A stretch of DNA of 64,000 nucleotides. Source: Paramecium sonneborni (Eukaryota > Ciliophora > Oligohymenophorea > Peniculida > Parameciidae). The stretch is taken from assembly GCA_905182985.1 (NCBI GenBank), contig CAJJDN010000111.1:239528-303527 (forward strand). Direction: 5' to 3'. Positions 1 to 11,648 of this stretch are shown in pieces. The notes under the pieces were generated by a model that did not search any database, had not been told where the DNA came from, and was given only the letters and a program-made list of their open reading frames with translations. Both the position numbers and the translations under genes were made by a program. Within the stretch, counting starts at the first letter, position 1; each line of letters starts with the position of its first letter.

Positions 1-521
1 TCTTTTTATCTGGATTACTAATAGACTTCTTATAATTTTGGGCCATCATTACAGAATTAAATAAGACATTCTTGGGATTTAGTTTAATTGCGATGGGAAA
101 TGTACTACCTGATTGTATTACTTTAATTTCTTTAGCAGAAGAAGGTTATGGTAATAAATAACCATATTTATAGCAATCATGGCTCTTAATGGAATTTATT
201 GTAATTCATTTTACTAATACTCTAGTTGGACAAATGTTTACTAATTTAATTGGCTTTAGCGTTGCATTTCTTAAATAAAATTTTGTCAACTCTGGCCCTA
301 TTAAGTTCAATCTATTCAGTATTATAGATATTGAATAAAATGCATTTAAATTAATGGTCATTTTAGCTGCTTTCCTTAATCTCTTATTCACATTAATTAT
401 GGTTATACGTAATCATTATATAATTAGCAAATTCATTGCTAAATTACTAAGTATATTTTATAGCATTTTTTTTATCTTATCATCTTCATCTGCATTTTAT
501 CATGCATGGGTAAAAAAATGA
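1..521 (+). CDS. Cation/Ca2+ exchanger family, C-terminal part (5' end outside window)
   Basis: The frame is open from base 3 and ends at TGA 519-521, giving 156 residues. Two introns (151-173, 23 nt; 201-225, 25 nt) restore one frame. The hydrophobic segment starting FLGFSLIAMGN continues VLPDCITLISLAEEGYAIMA, which matches the alpha-repeat of the Ca2+:cation antiporter superfamily (G-N-x-x-P-D followed by the small-residue helix). Three or four further hydrophobic stretches follow, ending in a short basic tail HAWVKK. Members of this family exchange Ca2+ for Na+, K+ or H+ across membranes; which ions this one uses cannot be told. The N-terminal half and the first alpha-repeat lie upstream. 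Family call is fairly sure, subfamily is not. Confidence 0.75.
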
Positions 522-839
522 TAAGCATGTGTAAAAAAATGATAATATTATATTTATTATCAATCAAAAAATTATTATTATCATCAATAATATTAAATAT
601 AAATTTAATGATTTCATTATTATTATTTTTATTTATTTTTTAGATATTCTTTATATTATTATCGAAAATGTAAAGGAAATTCTTATTAATTTTATTCATA
701 ATGCCATTTCTATAGTTCATGTAAAACTGTTAGATCTTTGAGTCTTTATTCTAATTTATCATACTATTCTTAATATCCTTTACAATCTTTCAAGATATTA
801 TCAATTTAACTATCTTAAGTCTTCTTTTTTTCAAAAATG
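522..839. other. Intergenic, convergent 3' ends
   Basis: About 320 bp of A/T-rich sequence between the exchanger stop and the MORN gene stop. It carries an imperfect direct repeat around 502-543 (CATG followed by GTAAAAAAATGATA, twice, the first copy overlapping the exchanger's last codons) and TTATTA runs. I see no coding frame or RNA gene. Confidence 0.6.
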
Positions 840-1872
840 TCAGTCTATATATTTATAAAAAATGAATACAAAATCTAATTAATTGTTTTAAATAATTTCT
901 TCAAAATTTGATTCATCTCTGATAAGTAAACCCTCTTCATTCTTTTATTAATTTTAATCAGGTTCTGTCAGTATCCATGAAGTATTTCCTGTACCATTTC
1001 CAGCATATATTTATTTATTAATAAGCTTATAAGGTTTTCCATTATAAAAAAGAGCAGAGATAAATTCTTTATTCTCTATGTTAATCTCTTTTCCAATCCC
1101 ATGTTATTAATCTAAAAAGAATTCTCCCTAATAAATTTTCTTTTCACTCTCCTCATAAAGTACTCCTTTTCCATGTTTAAGAGAATTCTTATAATAGCCA
1201 ATATAATTATCTTTATTTGGGAAATAATGATTAACAAATCCATCTAATTAATCATTTTTCCATTCTCCCTATACTATTGCTCCATCAAAATAATAACATC
1301 TTCCTAAACCATGAAAACATCCATTCTTAACTTCTCCCCAATATTCAAAATCTGATCTATTAATAATAGTTTAAGTTATACGTTCTATAAATTCCTTTAA
1401 TAAATTTTCCTTCCTCCCATTATCCCAGATAGAAATCTCCAAAACTTGTATTGTAATAACCAATTCCATCACAAGCTCCATTTTTCCAATTTCCATGATA
1501 ATAAGTATTATCATCATATATAGTTAATCCAAGTCCATCAAGTTTATTGTCAATAAAATTTCCAAAAGCCATATAAATTCCACTTTTTTTATTTTCATCC
1601 ACAAATACTCCTAAACCTTATCTTTTTTATTTTTCTAATTTTCCATAATAATATTATCCTGAAGTTAAATCGTTTTCAGGAAAGTCTGAACAATTTATAC
1701 TCTAATAATTAAATTCCTGATCATTGAGATCCAAATTTGTATAAATTCTAAGGTTTTTAATGCTTTCCAAATCCTAAGATTACCATTTCTTTTTATCATC
1801 CTTATGATATTTAGGAATAGGGATTTCAAATTTAAAATCTAGAGGATTATCTGAACTAACTGCTTGACCCAT
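840..1872 (-). CDS. MORN-repeat protein, probably N-myristoylated
   Basis: 335 residues with one 25-nt intron (1357-1381) that removes a frame break after IYRT. The start is MGQAVSSDN: Gly2 with Ser6 is a good N-myristoylation context, so the protein is probably membrane-anchored. From about residue 90 to 290 it holds repeated MORN units (examples YYGKLEKQKRQGLGVF, YHGNWKNGACDGIGYY, YWGEVKNGCFHGLGRCYYF, YIGYYKNSLKHGKGVLY), each roughly 23 residues with the Y-x-G-x-(W/F) and G-x-G pattern. MORN repeats bind membranes or act as scaffolds in protists. The C-terminal 50 residues are acidic and not recognised. Divergent from the gene at 2029. Confidence 0.85.
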
Positions 1873-2028
1873 AGTTTTTTATAAAATAAAATTTAATTTT
1901 CATTTTGTCACTTCATTTAATTTAAATATGAGGGAATAATCAATTGAATATTTAGAGATAGACAGTAAATGAAAAAAAAGAAATTAGATATATAATTGTA
2001 GAAAAATAATTTAAAATAAATATAAAAT
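1873..2028. promoter_or_regulatory. Divergent promoter region
   Basis: 156 bp separate the start codons of the MORN gene (minus) and the large membrane protein (plus). Both promoters must lie here. I see no recognisable element beyond A/T-rich sequence. Confidence 0.45.
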
Positions 2029-5000
2029 ATGTATGCATTACTTTTAATGCTTGGCATAGCAACTGCAAATGACGCAGGTAATAAAATTAAAATATTATAT
2101 AAGTGAAATCAATAAGTTTAAATGAGTTAGTAGATAATGCAATTGATGCTTATGATTATAAAGTATATAGATTAAAAATACATAATCCAGAAAAATTATA
2201 AAATCGTACTTTGATAGTATAATTGTTACCATAAATTGGTAATCCAAAAGTAGCGGTAGAATGTGATACGTAATAAAAATGAATATAGAAAATTAGATAA
2301 CCAAAATTATTAGATTATTATGAATGGTAAACAGAATCTTGGTTTATGTAATAACTTGCAATATCATATTAAGAAAGATAAGCATTAAATTGTACAGATA
2401 ATGATTTCTATATTGGTGTTTCAAGTGAAGTTGTTTCTGGTTATTAATTGATTGCTTATGTTTTAGATGGAATATAATAATTGGAATACAATATTCCATT
2501 AAGGTAAATAGATAAATTTAATGATAGTGGTGAATTGATAGAAAATGAGATAATTTAATTTAAATTGAAGCCAATCTAAGAAGCAGAATAAATTACATTT
2601 TAAATTACAGCTAATTAAGTAGAGAAGTTTTTGAAAAAATGTACTAGTGAAGATTGTTAAATTACAATAAGTGATTTTGAAAGTAATGATACTGATACAG
2701 CTATTCACATAACATAATCTTCATTATCATTAATACATTAAAATTGTTAATATTGTTATTATTTGATTGGATTAAAAAGTGATAATAAAACACATTTTCG
2801 TATATTAGCTAAACGTAGAGAATAGCATATTGTTTTAAGGGAAGGAGAATAAGAATAATTTTATGTTGAAGAAGGATTTTTAAATTATTATTTATACAAT
2901 ATTCCTAATGATACTAATATAAAAAGTGTGAAATTTTAATTAACTCAATATAATGGTTCATGCATAATGTTTGGTAGTTTATCTAATTAATACCCTGATG
3001 ATAGTAATCATGAAATGAAGAGTTCTTCATAATTGAAAGCAACCAATAACAACTAAACTTTTTATATGAGTATATATGGTTATACACATTGTTAATATGG
3101 AATCTATACACAAGTTGAAAGATTTTAAACTATCAATCAGACTTATTTCATTCAATTATAAAGTGGAGTACCATAATAATATTTACCAGGTAATCAATAT
3201 AGCTTTTTTTAAATCTAATTAACTTAAAAATAGAATTTTAGTATCACATTATAAAATATAGAGGGAAATTATATAATGTATGTAAAGTCTAATCTAATAA
3301 ATAAAGAAATACCAGATAGTAATAGTTATTAATGGAAAGATTCTAAACATATCTAAATTAATATTGATGATCCTAATTATGCAAAATAATATTATATAGG
3401 AGTATAAAATCTAAATGATCATGGAGAATTTATAATTCAATATATTTTGCATGGAGATATTGAATTTTATTAAGTAGGATAATAAATTATAGGAACTGTT
3501 GCAAAAAAAAAGTTTAGATATTATAAATTACCAATGCAATCTAGAAATCTCACGATTATTAAAGATATTTATTCAGGAAATGATATTGGTGATTTAGAAC
3601 TATTTATTTCGTTTGATCAAAAAAATACACATCCTAATATCAAAAATTTCAATATTTATTTGAATGGTAAAAATATAACTATTCCTGATTCTGATTTGCA
3701 ATGTTAATAGAATTCTACATAAATCAATGAATAAAATCTATGTTATATTTACATGTCTGTATATTCTTCATCTGGTACTATTTTTTATACTATAACAACT
3801 AAATACAATAATAGTAGAATATAATTACATGAAGGATATCCTTAAACAATGACTTTTGAATAAGAAACCCTATTCTATTATATTCTCAATCAAAAAGAGA
3901 TTTCTGTGTAATGGTACTCATATGGGGGAAGTCAAGCAAATGTTGAAGCTTATTATGGTAATAAAGATAATCCAGATTTGAAATATGAAATATTCAATTC
4001 TCATTCATACTTTACTTAATTTTAAAGTATTACAATACCAGAATCTGATAAATATTAAATATTGTATATTCAAGTCAAACCTATTGAACCTCATTTTTAA
4101 AATGACACATACACCATAGGAATTTATGAAGATGTTAAATTATTGACTCTTTCTGATCCAATCATTGATAATATTCAAAAAGGTTTAACTAAATATTATA
4201 AACTAACTTTGACACAAGATGTTAAATTAATTTAAGTTAACATTCATATTAAAGGAGGTGGAGATCTTGTTATTCCTAGGATCTCTAAAGGAAAAGACAA
4301 AAGACCTAATTAATTTGAATTTGATTTTTATTGGACAGAGATTTTAGGATCAACATATATTTTAGAAGAACAACTAGATCGCTATTTACCTAAAGATGAT
4401 TATATTATTGGTGTTTTTGGATAAGCTGATTGTGAAATTTAAATTAGTTACAATCTTGATGATGCAAAATTCTTTAATGCTTTTCTTGGCTTTCCATTTG
4501 ATATAATATTTCCTGAAAATATACCACATTATTACATTTTTAGGGATAATCCAAATGATGAATAATTTAGAATTATTGTATTTGCATTATAAGGTAGATT
4601 GTAAATTAGAGCAAAAAAATTAAATGCTCATCATGATTTTACAAATATTAACAGTAATGATATTTTGCTTATAAATGAAATTGTTGATAAATAGAAATCA
4701 TTTTAAGTGATTACTTGTGATCAAGTAAGTTGTATTTATGTAATTGAAATTACTGCCATCTTAGGAGGTAGTAAAGGTTTAATTGAATTTAGTAGTCAAC
4801 TTTATTAAACTACTTTATATGATGATCTTTAATGGTAAGAAGTCTTGAATGAATCACAAACTTCTCAATATAGATTTTATTCTCGTGATGATATTTAAGT
4901 AAATATCTAAATAATAAGTGGCGACATCAAATTGTATTTAAAAGAAGGTTAAGAACTTAAACATAATGATGAAGCTGATCTAACTAAAAGAATTTCAAAT

Positions 5001-6341
5001 GATACTTCAATATTTTTCTAAAAAAAGAATTCTTCAAATTCTTTAATTGTAATTAAGGCTGAATCTTTAGCATCGATTTCTATTTTTAAAATTAGTGCAT
5101 CTAGATAATATAAAAAGTCTTACACAATTCATTTAGGTCAAATGATGACTTATCATATAAAAACACATGAAACAATCTTTTTATAATATTAATCAATCAC
5201 TTAAACTACTGATAATCAAACTAAATTTATTAATCTACAAATTTAAAATATTCATTAATCTATTGACAACTTATACTTTGATATTAGTCATAATTCCATT
5301 AAACCAATTAATTATTATAATAAATATCCAAAAGCTATATCATATCATTTATATGATTCTTTTGGACTCTATGATATTTCTATCAAAGCCTTACAAAATA
5401 ATAGTCTAATAAGAATTATAATTACTAATGGAGAATTGAATGCTTTAATCGATAATATATCATAATATTAACTTACTAAAATTGGATAACCAAATTATTA
5501 TGAAGTTTTTTTACAATAAAAATCAAAACTTTTCTTAGAAGTTTTCACTTGTTCAGGATATATAATGGTTTAAGGAACAAAAAATTAAACCAATCTTGCT
5601 AAATAAATATTTGAAATTTAAATGATGAATTCATCCTAAGAACATATTTAATCAATCTTATATTTAGAAGCAGGTACATATTATTTCTTAGTAAAATTAA
5701 TATCAAGTCATACTTAAGATGAAAACAAGAATAAAATTTCATCTTATTTTATTAAATAATAAACTTTTGATTAAGGTGAAATAATTCCATAAACATCATT
5801 TGAAATAAGTAATAAATCAATAGATTGGTATAAAGTGGAGAATAATTTAATCGTCCATATTCCAAATCTAATTTAAGTAAAAAAAGATATCACATTAATA
5901 CGTATTTACTTTATAGTAAGAATACAATAAGCTATAGGTGAAAAGAGTATTGCATGTATGTTTGAATCTAATTATGTCAATAATAAGACAAATGTTTATG
6001 GTAAATATACATAAACAATTGATTAAAATATATAGAGTAATATTACAACTGTCACATTTATAATAAAAGATCAATAAACAAAGTATTTAAGTGTAGTTGG
6101 AAAAGTATAATTTTAAATAGAGAATGAGATTGAAGAACTCACATATCCGTTTCCAATAATTGAAATGAATTATTCGAATAATTTATAGGAATCAACTCAA
6201 TAATGGATTTTGCTAGGTGTATTTCTTACAATCTTGCTCATTGCAGGATTTTTAATTTACTTAAATATAAAAAAATAAGTGCATCATTAAAACCATAACC
6301 AACTCAATATTGAAATGAATTATTAAACATTTAATAATTGA
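2029..6341 (+). CDS. Giant secreted/type I membrane protein with tandem PPC-like beta domains
   Basis: 1419 residues, introns at 2078-2103 (26 nt) and 2270-2296 (27 nt, in-frame TGA if retained). It begins with a signal peptide (MYALLLMLGIATANDA) and ends with one membrane span (WILLGVFLTILLIAGFLIYL, about 30 residues from the end) and a short cytoplasmic tail. The ectodomain is one uninterrupted frame of about 1350 residues. It shows a recurring rhythm: a Tyr-rich strand such as YYIGVQNLNDHGEFIIQYIL, FYMSIYGYTHCQYGIYTQVE, ILYIQVKPIEPHFQNDTYTI or DYIIGVFGQADCEIQISYNL, then a spacer. This resembles pre-peptidase C-terminal (PPC) type beta-sandwiches, an inference from pattern only. Cys are sparse. 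The stop TGA (6339-6341) overlaps the next start codon by one base. Likely a surface or vesicular protein; function unknown. Confidence 0.8.
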
Positions 6342-7441
6342 TGAAATAAACCCATTTTAAGAATCTTTCCATCTTAGTCCTGGTTCTATATGGCCTTAAT
6401 TATGTAGTTGACTTGCTCACTACATAATTTTAAAATGTAATAGATGTTTCTTATTCTAGATCTATTATCTAAAACTTCTAGTTTTGTTGATAATAATTAA
6501 AAAACTTTTTGAATTGCCATTTACCAGATATGTGTCACAAATAACAGGATATGTGATGAATCTTTATATTCCATTAATATTAAGGTGAAATTCATATGTT
6601 TAAATTAGAATACCCATTTTCACAATATTCAGTGAAATCTATAAAGTAAGAAGATAAGACATGATCCATCCATTATAATATTATCAAACATTCAATAAAT
6701 TCTTTACCAGACAAATTAAACCAAGAAAAATTGAGTCTGGATTAATTAGTCCTGCTGACTCAAAGATCTTATCCATTAGTAAAATAACAAAAAATGAATG
6801 TATACTTGTAAAAAGAGTGACATATTAAATTGGATAATTCTTAACAGGAATTAAGGGATATGAAATGGAATTTAAAAAAAGATAAGAATCATCTAATCTT
6901 TGGTCTTGTATTTTTTATCTTGCACCTGGTGATTATCATCGTTATCATTGTCCAGTTGATTTCATAGCAAGAAGTAGGTTGCATATTCCAGGGAAATTAG
7001 CACCTGTAAAAGAAAGCAGTCTTAAATAGGTATCTATCTTTTTTAATTTAATAAAATAGGGATTATATGAAGGTAATGAAAGAGTGGTTCTTGAAGGAGA
7101 ATGGGAACAAGGATTAATGTATATCATATTCATAGGTGCAACTAATGTTGGTTCAATGAAAGTTAATTTCGATTCAGATTTGATTACTAATACAAATACA
7201 TATCACAAAAATGGCTATAGAAATTATTCAAATCTATCAGTTAATTCTCCATATTCATCATCTGATAAAGGAGTACTTATTAAAAAAGGTTAAGAAATTG
7301 GTAGATTTGAAATGGGTACTTATCATCTTCATTTAATTATTAGGCTCTACTGTTGTTATGATATTTGAAAGTACATCAATTGAATGGAATGCAAAGGCTT
7401 AACAAAAAGTTTATTTTGGATAATAAGTTGCTTCATTTTGA
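6341..7441 (+). CDS. PSD: Phosphatidylserine decarboxylase
   Basis: 331 residues; converts phosphatidylserine to phosphatidylethanolamine in membranes. Introns: 6437-6459, 6585-6608, 7030-7059 and 7316-7343. Family motifs: SPADSKIL (the Asp of the catalytic set), LAPGDYHRYHCPVDF (conserved Tyr-His-Arg and second His), NERVVLEGEW, GATNVGSM, and the self-cleavage site MGST, assembled across the last intron, where cleavage before Ser gives the pyruvoyl group. The N-terminus is a hydrophobic anchor (NLSILVLVLYGLNYVVDLL). The start ATG 6341-6343 is the first in frame after TGA 6311-6313 and shares one base with the upstream gene's stop. The last Gly-Ser site reads MGST rather than the more usual LGST. 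Whether it is mitochondrial or Golgi/ER type cannot be decided. Confidence 0.92.
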
Positions 7442-7916
7442 AATCTGTGATATCAATATAGTACATTATAATAATATAAGTCAAATATTGAATTCAATTT
7501 TATGCATTCCTCATATTCTTACCAAATTTTTTTGATTATAGGGATTATTATGTAATCTAAAAAGAAAAGAATTTATAAAAGAGCTCATTTTCTACATTGA
7601 ATTATAGTCACTTGATTTATGATTAGAATGAGTCTCAAATTAAAATGAAATTAAGTTAATTATGTATTGAGTCTTTTCTTTAAAATTTATTACAAAGAAA
7701 GAAATCAATCCATAAATGAATGACTAAAAAGCTAACAATAAAAAGCAAAGAATGAAAAGATTTTTATCAATTCTAAGAAAGCCTTGAGTAATGATGTTTA
7801 AATAATTGCTCTCATTGATTCCATTAAAAAAGCAAGTTTTAATAATTTCTTAAAAATTATTGATTGAGTATATTGATTGGACTTGTTTTGTATTTTTCAA
7901 GTTAAATAATTTTTTT
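7442..7916. other. Intergenic, no confident gene
   Basis: 475 bp. Short open stretches exist, for example a plus-strand frame ending 7865 (KIFINSKKALSNDVQIIALI and onward), but it has an in-frame TGA and no start, and a competing 39-residue minus-strand ORF overlaps it. Possibly a gene relic; I do not call a gene. Confidence 0.5.
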
Positions 7917-8670
7917 ATGAATAACAATGACCTTATGCCAATCAACTTTAATGCTTAACAACTTGCATTTCCATTGTATATTCCTCAGTTAATGAATTCC
8001 CAATAAATCTTTTTTCCTTTCATGTATTACCAGTTCCCATACTTTTAACACTTATAGGCACAACAAACTTTAACACAACCTATTTAATCGAATGAAAAAG
8101 AACAAATAAATAATTGTTCTTAGTTTGTGTCAGTTAGTGGTACTCGAATAAAACTGAATCTAAAATTGATTAAAGAGCTACCTTAATCCACTCCTACTAC
8201 CATTCATAATGATAATGAATCAGAATTAAATAGTAAACAGATAGATAGACATTTCAAAATTATTAAATAGAGTAAGCATGTTAAGAGACATATTTCCACT
8301 CGTAATGTGCACGTAAATACAGATTAGATTAATTAACCTTATAAGTTCTATTTTAAGAAAAATGATGGATTTATTCATATAGGAGATGGACATTAAACTC
8401 ATATAGTTAAAAACTAATTCAATTTTAACATGATGAGAATGAAATTACAATAATTTTAAGTTTGGAATCAAAAGAATATGCCTTTATGTATCAATCATTT
8501 CATATTTAGATGATGAAATAAAACAACTTTTGAATTTGACTGATGATAAAACATTGTAAATTTTATAGTCATACAAAAATATTAAGTTACTTCACTAAAA
8601 ATTGAAGAGTGGAGATCCAATTACATATGAGGAAGTCTAAAATCTACTAATTAAAAAATATAATTCATGA
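7917..8670 (+). CDS. Hypothetical protein
   Basis: 243 residues with one 22-nt intron (8488-8509) that joins NMPLY to DEIKQLLNLTDD. The first 65 residues are rich in Gln, Phe, Tyr and Pro (LAFPLYIPQLMNSQQIFFPF), a low-complexity type seen in RNA-binding or scaffold proteins. The middle is basic (RHFKIIKQSKHVKRHISTRN), followed by an aromatic block FYFKKNDGFIHIGDGH. The C-terminus is a helix-rich acidic/basic segment. I do not recognise a family. It lies downstream of PSD on the same strand. Confidence 0.65.
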
Positions 8671-8754
8671 TAATAAATAGATAAATTTTATTTCTCTCTT
8701 CTTTATCCTTATAAATCAATTTTGCTTTTTAATCTGAAATTCTTTTAACAAACT

Positions 8755-9050
8755 TCATTAAATAACTAAAAGCAAAGTATTGTTAAGTTCATTTTGATTA
8801 TCCAATTCAGGAATAGGCTCAATATTATATTCAAATCAAAATTATTTAATTTCTAGATTTCAATTATTATGAGATTGCATTCTGGCTTTTAAAAAAATAA
8901 TATTATCTACTTTGATATTAGTTAATTCTTTTTTACTATAAAACTTTGTAAATTTACACTTCCATTTTGTAAATTAAATTTATTATATAATATATCTTTA
9001 TCGAAAAATTATAAATTATTTAAAGTAACTTTTAATTTTTATTTTGTCAT
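8755..9050 (-). pseudogene. Probable gene relic, frame-broken
   Basis: A start ATG (9048-9050) opens MTKQKLKVTLNNLQFFDKDI, and coding-like sequence continues to SVNLQSF. After that the plausible protein shifts frame (YSKKELTNIKVDNIIFLKAR) and meets two in-frame TGA codons before EYNIEPIPELDNQNELNNTL and a final TGA at 8755-8757. No GT...AG intron repairs all breaks. It most likely is a decayed gene, though a misplaced intron cannot be excluded. Confidence 0.45.
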
Positions 9051-9591
9051 ATTCATAATATTTAATAAATATTATGAATATATAAAATCATTTTAAAGGT
9101 TGAAAGATTATTTTTTGATACATATATCAATAGATATATTTATATAATAATCTAATCTTTAAACTTCATAATGCCTTTAAAGAATTTTTAAGAAAACTAA
9201 GGTATTTTTGAATTCTAAATTAAAATTCAAAGCTATTTTTAGAAAAGCTACTAAAAATAATGTTATTTAAATAATTATATGAAGTATGCATAAAATTAAT
9301 TGTTTTCTTTTGAATAAAGAATAAAATGAATGTTATTAATGTTGTTTTTCATAGTTGTGTGATAATGGCTTTTTATTCTCATTTAATTTAAATGTGAAAA
9401 TAAAGAATTGCAAGCTTTTGTGTAATCTAAAACTGAAAGAAATACTATAAAAGATGAAACAAAAAATTTTTAAAATTGTTGTCAATAAATGTTGAAGATG
9501 TGTGTTTGATAATAATTGGAAAAGAGAGAAAATAATAAGAATTATTGAAAGAAGTTAAAAGAATATGGAAATATATAAATAAATAAAATAA
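9051..9591. other. Intergenic with one doubtful small ORF
   Basis: 540 bp of A/T-rich sequence with hairpin-like A/T palindromes near 9052-9145. A plus-strand ORF at 9171-9329 could encode 52 residues (MPLKNFQENQGIFEFQIKIQ and onward) but has no homologue I recognise and could be chance. Confidence 0.4.
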
Positions 9592-9939
9592 TCATTCATC
9601 TTCGCATTTTACAAATTAACTTACCTACTTGCTAAATAATCCTCTTTTATTGGTTGTGTGAGATTTTTAAGTGTGTTATGACTTATGAGATTTAGCATCT
9701 GGTGCAACAACATTTTCTTCAATTAAGGGATTTCCTATAGGACTTTCTTCTAAGTCACCTTTATGTTTATCATCATCCTCTTATCTTACTCTAGTTGGAA
9801 ACTTGACCATTTTTTTATCTTCATTTTATTTCTTAAATGCTCCCTTAGCTGGTTATTTGTTAGGATCGTACTTGTATTTATTTTCTAATTCATTATCCTA
9901 CTCTTCGGCCACTTGTTAAGCACAACAAGATGATCCCAT
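9592..9939 (-). CDS. Small acidic/basic protein with dual-acylation N-terminus
   Basis: 115 residues, no intron. The start MGSSCCAQQVAEE has Gly2 plus two Cys, a classic signal for N-myristoylation followed by palmitoylation, so it should sit on a membrane, possibly ciliary. The rest is highly charged and predicted disordered (KYKYDPNKQPAKGAFKKQNE, VRQEDDDKHKGDLEESPIGN). No enzyme motif. The stop is TGA 9592-9594. Only 19 bp separate it from the stop of the upstream gene on the same strand. Function unknown. Confidence 0.75.
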
Positions 9940-9958
9940 TTTAATTAAATAATATAAA

Positions 9959-11175
9959 TCAAATAATATTCTCCAAATATTATTAAATTAAACTCATTGA
10001 AGTATCATTATTATCTCTATGCATAACTTATCCTGTATTCAATACAAATAAATATTCTAAATAACCTCCTCTCTTCCATAAACCAATAATTTAATCATCT
10101 TTCATTTATTTAGTCAATGAACTCTAATAAAAAAAATCATCCAACTCATATTCAATTGATATTAACCATCTCATTGTTCCTGAAGGAGGAATAAGCATAT
10201 CAAATTATGATTAATATACTAAAATGTTTTTATGACTCAACAAATGCTATATACTAAATATTTGATGATTACTTACATACTGTTATCGAATGGTTCAAAA
10301 AAATTATATTTAAATTAATCAAACACATTTTATGAACGAGCTACGAATTCTGTTTCAAAAGGAATATAATAGAGTGATTCTGGATTATTTAAAGCCTCTT
10401 CTAATTTATCTTCATCTTCTGAATATAGCTTTTATTCTAATACATTATAAAGTGATATATTCCCACTTTAATAGTATAATAGTTTAAGAAATTAATCATT
10501 TTCATATGAATAATATCCATTATTAATATCATCACTTAATTTTATTATGGCTTTCTCAAAATATATTAACTCTTAATAATCAATTACACCCATATGAAAT
10601 GCATAATTAGGGATCTCTGCAACTATACTTAATGTATCTAAAAAAGGATCTAGTAGCCCCACACATTTTATATTCTTGCTTCTATTTGCTATTGCTAATG
10701 CAAATCTTGCACCAAAATCAGTTGAAAATAGAATCACATCTTTATAATTCATATTACACAATTTATTAAACCCAGTCATTGCTATCTCATAATCTATTGC
10801 CACATCTTAATATGTTAAATTTCTTGTTGTATTAGTTCTACCATAACCAGTTCCTGCTGGCAAATCCAAAAAAAGTAAATTACTAAATTTATTCCATTTC
10901 CCAGAATTAGGCCCTATCTCCAAATAATTTGACACTTAACTTGATATTCCTGGCCCTCCATTTATATATACTATGTTTTATTGACCTTTTCCTTGGTAAT
11001 ATATAAAACTTATTGCACCATTTGGAACATGCAAATAACCATATTTTGTTTTTGAACCTAGATTTGTACAATGCTCTCTAGGAAGTCTAGATTCTTCTGG
11101 CTACATTTTCAAATTCTCAAGGTCTTGTATTATTAATCGGCCATAACATGAAACTATTAAAATCAAGCAGAACAT
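9959..11175 (-). CDS. Serine carboxypeptidase (S10) homologue lacking the catalytic Ser
   Basis: 397 residues, one 23-nt intron (10254-10276). Signal peptide MFCLILIVSCYG. S10 hallmarks: YINGGPGISS (oxyanion region, normally NGGPG-C/S-SS), NLLFLDLPAGTGYGRT (normally FLDQPAGTGYS), and the C-terminal block ILVYQSQFDMLIPPSGTMRW, which carries the catalytic Asp region. A His follows in GQVMHRDNND at the expected place. The nucleophile elbow, normally G-E-S-Y-A/G-G, reads ILFSTDFGARFA, so Ser is replaced by Asp and the Gly before it by Ser. It is therefore predicted inactive as a peptidase, or changed in function. Secreted or lysosomal location is expected from the signal peptide. Family call is strong; inactivity is inference. 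Confidence 0.85.
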
Positions 11176-11186
11176 AATTATATTAA

Positions 11187-11568
11187 TCAAACATAAGGAT
11201 TGTTTCTCAACTAATCATACTTCCCTGGCTATTGAGTATTATAAAGGTTCCTTATATCTTATTCATCTTTTGCAAATGGATTATTTTAGTATTTCTAACT
11301 TGAAGATTAGTTTGTTGTATTAAATTAATGATACTATTAGTTATTAATATTATAATTATTAGTATTATAAAAATTATTATTATTAGTATTATAATAATTA
11401 TTAGTATTGTTATTACTATTAATATTATTATTTCCTTAATCTATTGCAAACTAAATATTATTAAATCCTTAATATATCTATTAATTGTTATTTGATATAT
11501 TATTATTATTATTAATTTAATTATCGAATCCAAAATTTTATTAATTTTGATTATAATATTGATATTGA

Positions 11569-11648
<80 letters not shown>

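Noticed and set aside
7442..7916. A gene between PSD and the hypothetical gene at 7917
   Set aside because: Only short frames with internal TGA and no start; competing strands look equally weak.
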